This document shows, in pieces, positions 14,161-25,799 of a stretch of DNA of 64,000 bases; the stretch's first letter is position 1, and every line of letters begins with the position of its first letter. The notes under the pieces were generated by a model. The model did not search any database. It was given only the letters and a program-made list of their open reading frames with translations, and was not told the DNA's origin. Origin of the DNA: Pogonophryne albipinna (lineage: Eukaryota; Chordata; Actinopteri; Perciformes; Artedidraconidae); NCBI GenBank assembly GCA_028583405.1, contig CM053256.1, positions 676,424-740,423 on the forward strand, written 5' to 3'. The translations under genes and the position numbers were made by a program.

Positions 14161-15667
14161 TGACACACGCCGCCCCGACACTACTGCTCCCGTAGCACTG
14201 GAGGTGGAGTATGTAAATGTAAGCCCCCTCCCACACTGACAAACTAGATTCCTGAGAGCACAGTCCAACCAACACACGGTGAAAACCAACACCTCAAAGA
14301 CAGCCTGACACCACCACTCCTCTCACGTCCTTTGGGAGGTGGGACTGTAAATCAGAGGGAGGCTCAGAGTTCACCTCCCACCTGGCCAGTGAAGCTGCAG
14401 ACCCCCCAAACTCCCCAGTAGCACAGCTCACACCTCATCCATAGGATCAGCAGCCAGTCAGCACTTTTCCTCAGGAGGCACACACTCCCTTCAAGGAATA
14501 CTTCACCCGCTGAATGACCATGTTGTTTATCAATCACTCAGCCCGTGCTACCTTTAACATCGACTGGATTCCTCCATGGTGAACGAAGAAAGACACAAAC
14601 ACAGTTTTAACAACAGTAAGACTTCATAAAAAAACAAACAATTTCTCCCCCAAGTTGTGCAGCATTCTACAAGTTTCCTGCAATTTCATTTAAACCTTTT
14701 TATTTAAACACTAAGGACTCGTAGTGTGGTTGCATGGGTGTTTTAAATAATAAGTGAAAATGCACGTGTTTGGGATGTAGCGAACTGGATAATCATCTCA
14801 TCCAGACTTTCCTCTGTCTTTGGACCCCTCGTTCACCCTGGAGAAACTTCAAGAAATGAAGGTAATACGCGGCGAGTTACTGGTATTCAAATAGTCATGT
14901 TGTGGGTAAAGTGTCCCTTTAAGAACCTACCATCACACCTGGGATGAGGATGTGCACACTCTCCCTCTATGCTGATGGGACTTTGATAAGTGCCTGTATC
15001 TAAAAAAGAAACACAGCCCTGGAGCGACATGGCAGACGAGTAATCAATCTTTAACTCGTGAAAACCGTGTAAAAAGTTTGGCCGACACTGAAAGAATCAC
15101 AGAGGAAAAGACAGGAAGGTGTTTCTCTGAATCGTGTGGCTGTTGGGTGTCCCACTCGTAAACCTGGCCCTCTCCACTCAGGGAACTATTGCTGTCTATT
15201 GTATCCACGCACACACACGCACACACACACAAGCAAGCAAAAAACACAGCCAACAGTGAAGGGACTCGCGGTGGAAGCATTGCTTATGGACTCTTAACGA
15301 TGCTCACCGCGACGCAAACACACACCCACACACTCTGGCACAGCGTTCTCTCCGAGCTTTTGACTTTTTATAACCTTCCTTCTGTCTCTCTTCTGTCCTG
15401 CTGCCCCTCTCTCTCTCTTGCGGACCACCTGTGGAGACATCATGACTCCTCCACTCTCAGAAATCATTTAAAGTGAGGAGAAGGGATGAAGAAGTGCTAC
15501 AGCACAGTAGAGAAAAGACTACGGAGGGGTGCCACGAGGGGGTCCGCTAACTAGCCTTCTCACCTCACATGTTGTGTATCATAGTTTCTCCTCGAGTCCC
15601 AGCAGCACAGACTCCTCGTTCACCAGCTGAAGCTCCTCTAACAATCATAGATAGTGTTCAACTAAAC

Positions 15668-15668
<1 letters not shown>

Positions 15669-15719
<51 letters not shown>
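15669..15719. repeat. (CA)n microsatellite in erf 3' region
   Basis: About 51 bp of perfect CA; two further short CA arrays follow at 15813-15832 and 15883-15919. Confidence 0.9.
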
Positions 15720-15722
<3 letters not shown>

Positions 15723-15880
15723 CTTTAGCTCTTAAACATGCTCCCTCTCTGTGTGTGTGTGTGTGGACCTCCAGCATCCTCCGATCCGGAGAGTGTGAGA
15801 GCATCTTAGACCACACACACACATACACACACTGCCTCTCTATGCCTTGTTTTTATAGCATGTACAAAAATGCAGCTCTG

Positions 15881-15921
<41 letters not shown>

Positions 15922-17275
15922 TATCTTTATATATTCTAAATGAAATTATTAAGAAGATTTTTTTTAAAGAGCGATTTTAATGATTGATTCAGGGGGTTTT
16001 TTGTAAGTGGATTATTTTGGGTGATGTCATGCCACTCGTAAGGTCGTATGGAGAATGAAGAGGGGTGGGGGGTTATCTTGTACATTTGTTTTATAGACCA
16101 TCACAGAGAATAACAGCACAGGCTCTCAAACACACTGCTGAGGATTCAGATGTGTAGCTCACCCTCTCAGCTCCTTCCTGTCTGCACACTCAGATCAGTG
16201 CGTGTGTGGGGGGGGGGGGGGCTGTGTGCTCAGACTTAGGTCATGGGTTATAAAGTAGTAATCCCGTCTTTTCTCTAGGGCCAGTTAGCATGGTGCTCCA
16301 AAGTTCACAGCAGCTCTGGATTGGGTCAAGCGGGGGTTAAAGGGTTAATCATTAAGTAGGAAAGATAGTTGGGAAAAGTCCAGGAAGACCCTCTCCTCAA
16401 ACTCTGCACATGCACACAAACTAGACCAGATCAGGATACACACAGTTTATTCATTGAGATTTAAGTTTTATAATGTAGGCGTACTTTCCAAATAATGTCA
16501 GTAAAATGAATGTGTGTGTGGAGTGGTGCAGGGATGACTGGCTTTCGTAAGGCCGACACAGAAGTTAGCATTTTAAGGGTTCCCTCGATGGGATTTGTTC
16601 ATTGGATTTTGATGATGGCAGAAATGTTGTTCCGCAGGATAATCTCCACATATTGTAAATTCAAAAGCCAGAAGTCAAAAGCTACCGTTAGGCTAAGAAA
16701 CTACATCACAGTCACATGACTTCACGTCACCACTGCCAAGCTGAAGTGTAGTAGTCTAATTGACTCACTTGTTAGCAACCATAGTTTTTATCAGACATAG
16801 AAGCATCGGACATTCAAGAGTGGGGTAACACCCTACTGACATGTATTCATTTCTCGAACAAACGTTTTAAATCTTAAGCTTGTGTATTTCAGGTGTCTAA
16901 CCAAAAACACGTTTAAAACATTAACTTTTAGACGAGCGACCTAGAAGTGCTGACATGCTAACTCATATCCAGGTTTTAGGACTCATTCCTGCACCACTGT
17001 ATCCCTCCCCTGATTGATCTTCATTGACTCCTTCACTAAATCAGACCAGCAGTTTCCTGCAATCCTGCTGACAGACAAACCAAAAACATCCTCGGCCGAG
17101 GTAATGATTCATACCTGTGTGATTATGTTTTAACATCCTGGAGCTGTTGGTGCTTGCAGCTGATTGGTTAACAGCCTGTCCCCGCCTGACCAGTGACGGG
17201 ACAGATCTATAGCAGCGCGCTGAGAGATAGATGGCCTGCAGGCGGTCTGTGTAGCTGAGCTGATTGGATTTCCTC

Positions 17276-17279
<4 letters not shown>

Positions 17280-17340
<61 letters not shown>

Positions 17341-17371
17341 ACACCCACACAACACACCCACACACACACCC
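17280..17371. repeat. (AC)n microsatellite
   Basis: About 60 bp of perfect AC followed by degenerate ACCCACAC units. Confidence 0.9.
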
Positions 17372-18532
17372 AGTCCTGTATCTGAACTGACAGCTGCCTT
17401 ATTACTACTTCTCATATCTGAGCAACAGATGAGGCATCAGTCCATACCTGCTCCTCTCTCTCTGTTTCCTTTTCTCCTCGCTCAGGCGTTGCCTCGACCT
17501 CCTGCTCTGACTCACGCCGAGGTGCAACCATTGATTGTAATGCAGGCGCTCTCACTTCCTGTTTCAGTCACACCACGGTAGACACACAGCACAAACATTT
17601 CTCTATCAATGGAGAAAAAGTTAATTTCTCTGATGTCGATATTTGCTATTGTTGTTGTTGTTCTTATTGTTCTCATTGGGTTATGTACCTCTCTCCACCT
17701 GGCATTATTATTATTGTTATTATTCCATGGCTCTGTTAGCTTTTTATGTTGATGATGTGGAAATCCCCCAAACTCCATTCCCTGTTTCCAGCCCCCCCCC
17801 CCTTTAAAAACCCAGAGACCTGTTTCTTGTCTTTTCACAAATGTAATATAACTAAAAATGTGTAATGTTCATTTTGATGCTGACAGAGAAATGACACGGG
17901 GCGGCGGCGGAGGATTTTATTTAGGGGGGAGTGATTTTATCTTTTTTGTCATGTATTGTAATTTTTGTTTTATAATGTTACCTTTTTCTCTCTTTGCTTC
18001 TGTATATTTTTTCATTCTTTTGGGGGAGGGAGGGAGGGGGTTGTATCATTTTAAAAAGAAGAAAATAGATGTGTATTGTTTGCCTGTGTAAAGGTCTATC
18101 TTCTCCCTCTTTGTCTCCCTTCTCCCGCCTCGTCTCCCCCGAGCCGTTACGTAACACTCACATGGAGGGATGAGAGTAACACCATGATGTAACATTGAAT
18201 TCTTCTCCACTTCTTTCGTGGCTTTTTTTCTTCTTCTTTTTTCAAACTTGTAATTAAGCTGTAATCAGGGTTAATTAAAACCGGTTGAAACCCAATATGA
18301 ATATCAACGTGTTTGTTTTTGTCTGCTGGATTTTTATTAATGATACATAATCCGACAGCGGAGTTTTATTTGTAAACAACGAGATTAACCCTCCGACTTG
18401 TTGTCTCGTCAACAACAAGCCGACCGTCGTAAGAGGCAGTTGGTGTTGATATACTTCAAAATGACAACTAATTAAAAAATAAAACCTCATAACTCTGTCT
18501 AGAAGTTTCATTTCTTTCCCCCATCAGATATA

Positions 18533-18732
18533 CAGTGGGGCAAAAAAGTATTTAGTCAGCCACCAATTGTGCAAGTTCTCCCACTTAAAAAGATGAGAGG
18601 CCTGTAATTTTCATCCTAGGTATACCTCAACTATGAGAGACAGAATGGGGGGAAAGAATCCAGAAAATCACCGTCTGATTTTTAAAGAATTTATTTGCAA
18701 ATTATGGTGGAAAATAAGTATTTTGTCAATAA
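18533..18732 (+). repeat. Tc1 left inverted repeat (IR/DR)
   Basis: It matches the complement of the right repeat over roughly the outer 140 bp, with one small indel and a few substitutions. It continues less perfectly to the inner direct repeat near 18709-18731. These direct repeats are the transposase-binding sites in this family. Confidence 0.9.
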
Positions 18733-18744
18733 CAAAAGTTCATC

Positions 18745-19767
18745 TCAATACTTTGTTATATACCCTTTGTTGGCAATTACAGAGGTCAAACGTTTTCTGT
18801 AAGTCTTCACAAGGTTTTCACACACTGTTGCTGGTATTTTGGCCCATTCCTCCATGCAGATCTCCTCTAGAGCAGTGATGTTTTGGGGCTGTCGCTGGGC
18901 AACACGGACTTTCAACTCCCTCCAAAGATTTTCTATGGGGTTGAGATCTGGAGACTGGCTAGGCCACTCCAGGACCTTGAAATGCTTCTTACGAAGCCAC
19001 TCCTTCGTTGCCTGGGCGGTGTGTTTGGGATCATTGTCATGCTGAAAGACCCAGCCACGTTTCATCTTCAATGCCCTTGCTGATGGAAGGAGGTTGTCAC
19101 TCAAAATCTCACGATACATGTTCCCATTCATTCTTTCCTTTACACGGATCAGTCGTCCTGGTCCCTTTGCAGAAAAACAGCCCCAAAGCATGATGTTTCC
19201 ACCCCCATGTTTCACAGTAGGTATGGTGTTCTTTGGATGCAACTCAGCATTCTTTCTCCTCCAAACACGTCTAGTTGAGTTTTTACCAAAAAGTTCTATT
19301 TTGGTTTCATCTGACCATATGACATTCTCCCAATCCTCTTCTGGGTCATCTAAATGCTCTCTAGCAAACTTCAGACGGGCCTGGACATGTACTGGCTTAA
19401 GCAGGGGGACACGTCTGGCACTGCAGGATTTGAGTCCCTGGCGGCGTAGTGTGTTACTGATGGTAGCCTTTGTTACTTTGGTCCCAGCTCTCTGCAGGTC
19501 ATTGACTCGGTCCCCCCGTGTGGTTCTGGGATTTTTGCTCACCGTTCTTGTGATCATTTTGACCCCACGGGGTGAGATCTTGCATGGAGCCCCAGATCGA
19601 GGGAGATTATCAGTGGTCTTGTATGTCTTCCATTTTCTAATAATTGCTCCCACAGTTGATTTCTTCATACCAAGCTGCTTACCTATTGCAGATTCAGTCT
19701 TCCCAGCCTGGTGCAGGTCTACAATTTTGTTTCTGGTGTCCTTTGACAGCTCTTTGGTCTTGGCCAT
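18745..19767 (-). CDS. Tc1 transposase, full length
   Basis: A 340-residue cut-and-paste transposase, the same length as other fish Tc1 transposases. Residues 1-110 form the paired-like double helix-turn-helix DNA-binding region, with a linker basic motif near 55-70. The catalytic DDE/D triad is complete: D153 in WSDETKIE, D244 in QHDNDPKHT and E279 in [11 protein letters not shown], giving the Tc1 spacing DD34E. The glycine-rich box [17 protein letters not shown] is at 188-204. The ATG start (19765-19767) is the one used by the family, and a single TGA stop closes the frame; there is no internal stop or frameshift. Most fish Tc1 copies are broken, so this one may have transposed recently. 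Whether it is expressed or active cannot be judged from sequence. Confidence 0.95.
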   Translation of the reverse strand: MAKTKELSKDTRNKIVDLHQAGKTESAIGKQLGMKKSTVGAIIRKWKTYKTTDNLPRSGAPCKISPRGVKMITRTVSKNPRTTRGDRVNDLQRAGTKVTKATISNTLRRQGLKSCSARRVPLLKPVHVQARLKFAREHLDDPEEDWENVIWSDETKIELFGKNSTRRVWRRKNAELHPKNTIPTVKHGGGNIMLWGCFSAKGPGRLIRVKERMNGNMYREILSDNLLPSARALKMKRGWVFQHDNDPKHTAQATKEWLRKKHFKVLEWPSQSPDLNPIENLWRELKVRVAQRQPQNITALEEICMEEWAKIPATVCENLVKTYRKRLTSVIANKGYITKY

Positions 19768-19929
19768 AGTGGAGTTTGGAGTGTGACTGTTTGAGGTTGT
19801 GGACAGGTGTCTTTTATACTGATAACGAGTTCAAACGGGTGCCATTAATACAGTTAACGCGTGGAGGACAGAGGAGGCTCTTAAAGAAGAAGTTACAGGT
19901 CAGTGAGAGCCAGAAATCTTGTTTGTTTG

Positions 19930-20133
19930 TAGGTGACCAAATACTTATTTTACCGAGGAATTTACCAATTAATTCATTAAAAATCCTACAATGTGATTTC
20001 CTGGATTCTTTCCCCCCATTCTGTCTCTCATAGTTGAAGTGTACCTAGGATGACAATTACAGGCCTCTCTCATCTTTTTAAGTGGGAGAACTTGCACAAT
20101 TGGTGGCTGACTAAATACTTTTTTGCCCCACTG
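19930..20133 (-). repeat. Tc1 right inverted repeat (IR/DR)
   Basis: Complement of the left repeat, ending TTTTTTGCCCCACTG followed by the TA target base pair. The inner direct repeat is at about 19932-19953. Confidence 0.9.
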
Positions 20134-20590
20134 TATATATATAAATATTTATTTTAAATGCAGTGTACTTGAGATATCTTTATCACAATCTTTTTCTAAA
20201 TTCAAAGATATGTTTGGACAGGGCAAGCTTGTTTGCCAACATAAAATTACACATTCATCCAAAAATATGTTTGAGTAAAGAATAAAATAAACTATTAAAT
20301 TAAATTATTATTAATAATTCAATATTATCATTATTATTACAAGAAACAGATTCAGACTTCAATCACATCATTTTACATATCTTATTTTGCAAAAAGCAAG
20401 AGCAGGACTTAAAAATACTAAAATAATATACATGTAAAGAATAAAATAAACTTGTAAAAATACTTGCTAATCCATTTGTATTATTATCATTTAATATTAT
20501 TATTATTTGAGAAACAGATTCTTACATCAATCATTCAATTTGAAAATGTTCTGTTCTGCAAGAGCCCATCTTACCCTGGCACACACACAG
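20134..20590. other. AT-rich spacer
   Basis: AT-rich sequence with an internally repeated module (AAGAATAAAATAAAC at about 20278 and 20438, and related ATTATTATTA stretches). No gene is seen. Confidence 0.6.
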
Positions 20591-21820
20591 TGGCCGTTTC
20601 TCAATCGCGAGTACACATGCTGCAGAGCAACTATTTCAAGTATTCTACGTCATAGAGTGGCGCAGAATGCCGGGGCCCCGTCTCAGGTCGGTTAAATTAA
20701 ATCCTTGCTTCCCTCACTTGCGTCGTTTCCCTGTGACTAGTCCCTCCCACCAGGGAAGCATGGAGGGACGCAAGGAAACCACGAGAGCAGGGAAATTAGT
20801 TTTAAGAGCAATGGGACGTCCTTTCCTCCGGAGCGTCACGTGAAGCGACGTCCGTTTGTGATGACGCTGCACAGCTGATCGTCTGACAGCAGCTCTGTCC
20901 CCGTTGTTTTCACAAACACCCCCGCCACACATATACTGACAAACATTTGTATCATCTGTTGTAGACCCCAATAAATAAAATAAAATAAGAACTCATTCTC
21001 AAAAAAGATAAACGCCATTCTTAAAATGTATAAACGAACAATAGTTTGATTAATATTGATTAGAGTGCACAATAGAAATAAAATAATTGAGAGAAGAAAA
21101 AGAGATATGTTATCTATCAAAACCCAGTTAGATTAACATTCATTGGATTGCACACTTTGTTTGTTTGTGTGGATATGTAGCACATTAACATTTTAAATAG
21201 CACTTAATGACTGACTGAATGGAAATGACAATAAATTAAAATGAAAAAAGCGATCATGAAAATGTTTCCAATAAATGAATAAAATGATTTTTGACCACTT
21301 TGTTGTTCAGATATATCACATATTTGTAACTAAATTATACATGAATTGAAACAAAACACAGTATAAACTGAGAAGTGACTCTCGTGAGTTTCATGTATTT
21401 TCTTCACTCTGCTGGGAAACGGCTCTCATGTCAAGAAGCATCAGATCAGTGCATGCGCTGCATCGTCCAATCAGTGAGCGATACAAAGTAAGGGGGCGGG
21501 GCGAGTGTCTGAGGATTTCATCGGAGGATGGTCTGGTGGTTCCTCGGTTATCGCTCCTCCATTATCGCTCCTCGATCCTCGTTCCTCGGTCCTCCGGCAG
21601 AAATAAGAGCCATGGGACGGTACTCAAGATGGCGCAGACAAATCAACTTCCGGTGAGACCGAGGACCGAGGAGCGAGGAAATGAAAATAGTCGACCTGAG
21701 ACAGGGCCCGGGCATTTAACATGCATTTAAACAGTCCTTCGGCGCCACTCGATGACGTAGTATACTTGAAATAGTTGCTCTGCAGCAGACAGTTTTACTT
21801 TTACGATTGAGAAACAGCCA
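20591..21820. mobile_element. Non-autonomous inverted-repeat DNA transposon
   Basis: The left end (TGGCCGTTTCTCAATCG, then GCTGCAGAGCAACTATTTCA and TACGTCAT-GAGTGGCGC) recurs in complement at the right end (about 21700-21820). This gives terminal inverted repeats of roughly 110 bp with scattered differences. The middle holds further short inverted segments and an AT-rich core, and no transposase. The termini and size fit a hAT- or PIF-type non-autonomous element, but a clear target duplication was not found, so the superfamily is left open. Confidence 0.65.
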
Positions 21821-23285
21821 GGGTGTTTCTCAATGTCGAGGAAGGATACTCCAGAGCCACTATTTCAAGAATGCTACGTCATCGAGTGCCGCCGAAGGAC
21901 TGTTCCAATGTCCAGCATACTTGGAATTCTTCCTAGGCCGGCGTACTTCGTAGCGAGAAATTTCGAGGCTGCACATGTGCAGACTCCACGGTCTTAAAAT
22001 CCCCACAATGCTTTACGCACGGCGGTTCTACGGGGTGGCAGCTGCCACCTCAGAAAAATGCCTTGTCACCCTAGTTGCCACCCCAGTTGGCAGCTTTGTT
22101 TTGAAAGAAAAGTTGTGGCTCATCGGACATTTATGAGAGAAAATCTCTAATGTCCGAGTGCAAGTGAATGCAGCACAAGACTCAAGCCTTGCTTGTAACC
22201 CCTCCCCCGGCCCTGGCGCGAGCATGGAAATATGATTGGCGGCGATTTCATCTGAACGGAGGGACAGCGCATTTCGGATCCAAGTAGACGGAAGGAATGA
22301 GGTATTTGCGGTCAGTGGCGGCATCAGGGTATGGCTGGGGTAGGCTACAGCCATACCAAGAAATGGCTTAGCCCCACCATGAAAAATTATGTTAAAGTAA
22401 GCAAAATAAAGTCCGCCAACTCGCGCGGAGTAAATTGCACAGACAGCAGTTAGTAAGATTGATTTCAGTAGCCACTTGTCTGGAAATACCGAAGACTAGA
22501 AACGGTTTTGAAAACTTTTGTCACGTAGTGATCGTCTTCTCAATAGAACATCTTTGATAATGTCTTCTGGCCAATCAGAATCACGATAACGGCGTGGTGT
22601 TGTTGCAGGAAGTCCCGACGGAGTATACTTTTGTAAATCTCTATACATCGATACAACATTACGTGTTGATAGAAATCAACACGTAATGAAATAAGACCCC
22701 ACGGTTTGATGATTGATAGGTGTGTGGGCTGTCTTTCATTTTGACACACAGAACAATGGGGGCTATCCACCCTTATCCACAATGTAAAGTAATTCACAGC
22801 CTCTTCCCTCTTCTCTCTGTGAGGAGCAGCAGGTTCAGCTTTCAGAACAAAGTAACAAAAAGCTAAAATGGCATTCATTTTTTAAATATGTCGTGTAGTA
22901 ATAGATTTATTTATTTTTCTTCTCAAGAGACTACCAGAATGTGTATTTTATGTTAGTATTTCAAAAAATCTCCTGGGGGAGAATCCCCCCACACACCCCT
23001 GCAGGGGTTGGGTTTTCAGCATGTCAACTCTTTCACTTTTGGGGAAATTGCAGGATTGGCTCCAGGTCGCCCTTTTTATTTACTACAAAACAAATGTGCC
23101 TTTTTATTTCATACAGTTCAATTTGGATTGAGACAGGGAAATAATCTAAACCTCACGCGTGGCGTTTCACTCTCAAGGGGAGCGTGTATGTAATTACATT
23201 GCAAATACTGACTTGAGCACCACCACTGTATGGGTTAGCCCTACCTACCATAGATTACCCAACAAAAATACTCTGGAGCCGCTGA

Positions 23286-23335
23286 TTGCGGTCTACAATG
23301 ACAGAGAAGAGCCTGTCAAGTTTGGCTGTACTCAG
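23286..23335 (+). pseudogene. hAT transposase C-terminal remnant, part before the copia insertion
   Basis: The sequence reads LRSTMTEKSLSSLAVLS in the frame of ATG 23298. This is the start of the conserved C-terminal dimerisation segment of hAT transposases of the ZMYM1-like type (pattern RLRSTM..ERLS.LALLSIE). It is cut after the bases CTCAG by the copia element and continues at 29285. Upstream, the same frame meets a TGA at 23283, so the gene is broken. Confidence 0.65.
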
Positions 23336-23341
23336 TGTTAA

Positions 23342-24456
23342 AGGGGGGGTAGGTAAGTTTGAGAAACCGGCTCGAGTGCACTAAAATTTGAAAGTACACA
23401 GCCGAAAAGAATCCGCCCCTTCCTTCAGACTTCCTTACAGAGCACCTCCTCCAACACACATGAACGCGCACATGACTTAGGTTGGCTATATAGTTCAGGG
23501 GAATTGTAAACCAGACAAAACCTGTCCAAGAGAAAAAGAGCGATCACGGCGTCAGATTTCAAATCGGTGTGTATGGGGGTTATTCCCTATCTTTATTCAA
23601 GAGCGTGGTATTTACATTTGAGAGCATACTTTATTGATTTCCTTCACTCAAACCCTGTCATCGCACCAAAGAGTAACCGCCCTTACGGGACGCTGTAATA
23701 AGTAAAACGAACGCACCCGCAAGGACACCTTGGTTGAGGGATTTTGACAGGATTGTTGCACAAAAGTTTCGAGCGCGCAGAGAATAAATCTGAGAGCAGA
23801 AAAAATCCGTAAACAGCAATATATCTGAGTGCAAGCGTACAGTTTGAGCAGAAGCAGAGCAAATCTAAGTGCAAGCAGGCACTATTTGAGTGCGAGGACA
23901 GGGTTTGAGGGAAATAAATACATAAAGTATGCTCTCAAATTTAAATACCACGCTCTTGAATAAAGATAGGGAATAACCCCCATAGGTGAGTTCCATCAGT
24001 AGTCGCCATCGTTGAAAAGCAACTCCGATATTGACTCTGGTTTGAATTCTCCTAGTTTCCACTTTGTTTTTGTTCTTAATTTGCTCCGTTACATTATTTC
24101 TTTTGCCACCAGTAGACGATGTTGAACCTAACTCTGCCATGGTGAAAGTGGCCGCCTGTTGCTGGCGAGTCATTGAAGTACTGCTGCAATGCACGCCCAA
24201 TGACGGCACGCCCAATGAGGGCACGAGATACATTTGTGCGTGCACGAGATGGAAGGCTGACAGACAGGGCGCCAATCCAATCCGTTTAGCCGGCCCGGCT
24301 TTTTACAGTATTACGGCTTCCACAGATGAATTTCTTTTATGGATTTTTTGTCAAAGCACTTAAGATATGCATTGCTATCGGGATGTTAAGAGCATTCCAT
24401 GGAATATAACAAAAAGTGTATCTCGAGCCGGTTTCTCAAACTTACCTACCCCCCCT
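23342..24456. mobile_element. Non-autonomous TTAA-target DNA transposon (Kolobok/T2-like)
   Basis: The 1115-bp element has perfect 35-bp terminal inverted repeats beginning AGGGGGGGTAGGTAAGTTTG. They are flanked by TTAA on both sides (23338-23341 and 24457-24460). TTAA target sites and AGG-type ends fit Kolobok/T2 MITEs better than piggyBac, whose ends start CCC. The 3' LTR of the surrounding copia supplies the empty site (TGTTAAGTG), which proves insertion into the LTR. No transposase frame is present. Confidence 0.85.
23571..23988. repeat. Internal long palindrome inside the TTAA element
   Basis: TATGGGGGTTATTCCC and the next ~45 bases (23571-23632) are repeated in complement at about 23930-23986, with a loop of about 300 bp. 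The loop holds several variants of a GAGTGCAAGC / TGAGTGCGAG word. It may be a second small element with TA-type flanks nested in the first. Confidence 0.6.
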
Positions 24457-24734
24457 TTAAGTGTAAGTATTAATATGTCTGCATGTAAATGCACTATAAC
24501 TGTTCCACAGTAAGAGGGCGCTATAGGCGTAAGGAGGCGCAGCTATTGTAGCTGACGTCAGGTATCAGGTACAAGGGATTGTTCCCTCCCCTTCTATCTC
24601 TCTCTCTCTCTAGCTCTCATGGAGAGCAGGTCAAGTGGTGCAATGCACATATGAAAATAAACCACGCCAGTTAAGGCTAAAGAAGACCTTGTCGTCATGA
24701 CCAGTTTATTGCTATCCATGTGACTCTGTCAACA

Positions 24735-24748
24735 GGTTATGGGCCCAG
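24735..24748 (+). other. Copia primer-binding site (initiator tRNA-Met anticodon arm)
   Basis: GGTTATGGGCCCAG directly follows the 5' LTR. It is complementary to the anticodon stem-loop of initiator tRNA-Met (CUGGGCCCAUAACC) and not to a tRNA 3' end. Drosophila copia is known to prime from a tRNA-iMet fragment cleaved in this arm, so the same half-tRNA priming is inferred. Confidence 0.8.
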
Positions 24749-24866
24749 ATCACGGAAGAGCGAAATAACGATAGCTAGTTAGCTGAAAAGTTTAGGCTAG
24801 TTTAGCGGCGGGAAAACCTCGGGACGCTAAAGCTAAGCTAACGGGCAGCTAAGCTACAATCAAAAG

Positions 24867-25640
24867 ATGGCGACCAGAGGCAGAAGCAAGTGGCCCACGT
24901 TTGACGGAAGGGCAGAAGAATACGAGCTCTAGGAAGAGCGGATGTTGTGCTGTATGCACGGAGTGGGGCTGAAAAAGACAATTTTGACGGGCCTCACGGG
25001 AGAAATAACGGAGGCCGCGCGAGCCCTGGATACTAAGCTGAACGCCGACGCATACTGCGAACTAGCACCACTCCTAGACAACACAAGCTTGGGGCTGATA
25101 TTCCGGGACACAAAGGACAAAGGCTGAGAGAGTCTAAAAGTGTTAAGAGAACACTACATCGGCAGAGGTAGGCCCCGGATTGTATCCCTGTATATAACAT
25201 TGACCGCGCTGAAGAAAGCTAACACAGAGACTGTGACTGAATACGTCATCAGGGCGGAGCAGATCATCACAGCACACAAGTGCAGGAGAAGCACCGATCG
25301 ATGGACTAATGATGGCGATGGTTATGAGGGGACTACCGGAGATGTATAAACCGTTCACACTGTTGGTGACGCACGGTTCAGCGGACATGTCGCTGGGGGA
25401 GTTCAAGGCCAAGTTGCGGAACTTCGAGGCCTCAGAAGACTCAGACCCGGTCGCAGAGGAGGCGGGAGAAAGGTAATGAAGGCCCGGGCAGCGCCAAAGA
25501 AAAAGACCGGCCCCCCGACGGAGATGGCGTGTTGGCGATGTGGAGAAAAGGGTCACCGAAAAGATAATTGCACAAAAACTGTTTGGTGTAGTTTCTGTAA
25601 AACTTCGGGACACGCAGACAGAGTGTGTAGAAAGAAGCGC
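24867..25640 (+). pseudogene. Copia gag remnant with zinc knuckles
   Basis: The gag-like frame starts at ATG 24867 but has in-frame stops at 24930-24932 (TAG) and 25125-25127 (TGA). There is a frameshift near 25290-25306 and another break near 25473. Nucleocapsid-type knuckles survive at about 25528-25635: CWRCGEKGHRKDNC (CCHC) and a second C-F-C...H...C cluster. The product would have packaged the retrotransposon RNA. Codon content is normal apart from the breaks. Confidence 0.85.
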
Positions 25641-25799
25641 GAACAGAGCGCTCGGTACGCGCGCGTGCAAGATGGCGGCTGTGGACAAGATGGCGGCAGC
25701 GGTGGACGTGAGGCGAGTCGAGACGACGCCCAGAGAGCAATGGGAAGAGAGGACTTCACCTTCGGGGCGCAGACAGCATACGCCAGCCGGTCAGCGCAG

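Larger units (their letters stand above)
14161..18530 (+). other. erf: erf 3' UTR and downstream flank
   Basis: No coding sequence is supported. I found no canonical AATAAA soon after the stop. The first candidates on the plus strand are ATTAAA at 18274-18279 and AATAAA at 18478-18483, just before the Tc1 insertion. The transcript may therefore have a 3' UTR of up to about 4 kb, or use a variant signal earlier. CA arrays lie at 15669-15719, 15883-15919 and 17280-17338, and a poly-G run at about 16208-16221. The end of the UTR is uncertain. Confidence 0.4.
18533..20133 (-). mobile_element. Complete Tc1/mariner DNA transposon
   Basis: The 1601-bp element has both ends. The left end starts CAGTGGGGCAAAAAAGTATT and the right end is its complement. 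It is flanked by the expected TA duplication (18531-18532 and 20134-20135). The inverted repeats extend about 200 bp and carry the IR/DR layout of fish Tc1 elements: an outer AAAAAAGTATTTAGTCAG-like direct repeat and an inner AAAATAAGTATTTTGTCA-like copy near 18709 and 19932. The two long repeats differ at only a few positions by eye. One unbroken transposase frame fills the interior. It lies about 4.4 kb downstream of the erf stop, in the opposite orientation. Confidence 0.96.
23336..24734 (+). repeat. Copia 5' LTR, split by an insertion
   Basis: The first six bases, TGTTAA, are at 23336-23341. The remainder runs 24461-24734 after the inserted element and its duplicated TTAA. Rejoined length is 280 bp against 282 bp for the 3' LTR. 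By eye the two LTRs differ at about five or six bases plus a CT-repeat length change. Confidence 0.9.

Noticed and set aside
19094..19786. 230-residue plus-strand frame inside the Tc1 element
   Set aside because: Antisense shadow of the transposase gene.
23342..24456. piggyBac assignment for the TTAA-flanked element
   Set aside because: The ends begin AGGGG instead of CCC, so a Kolobok/T2-type element fits better.
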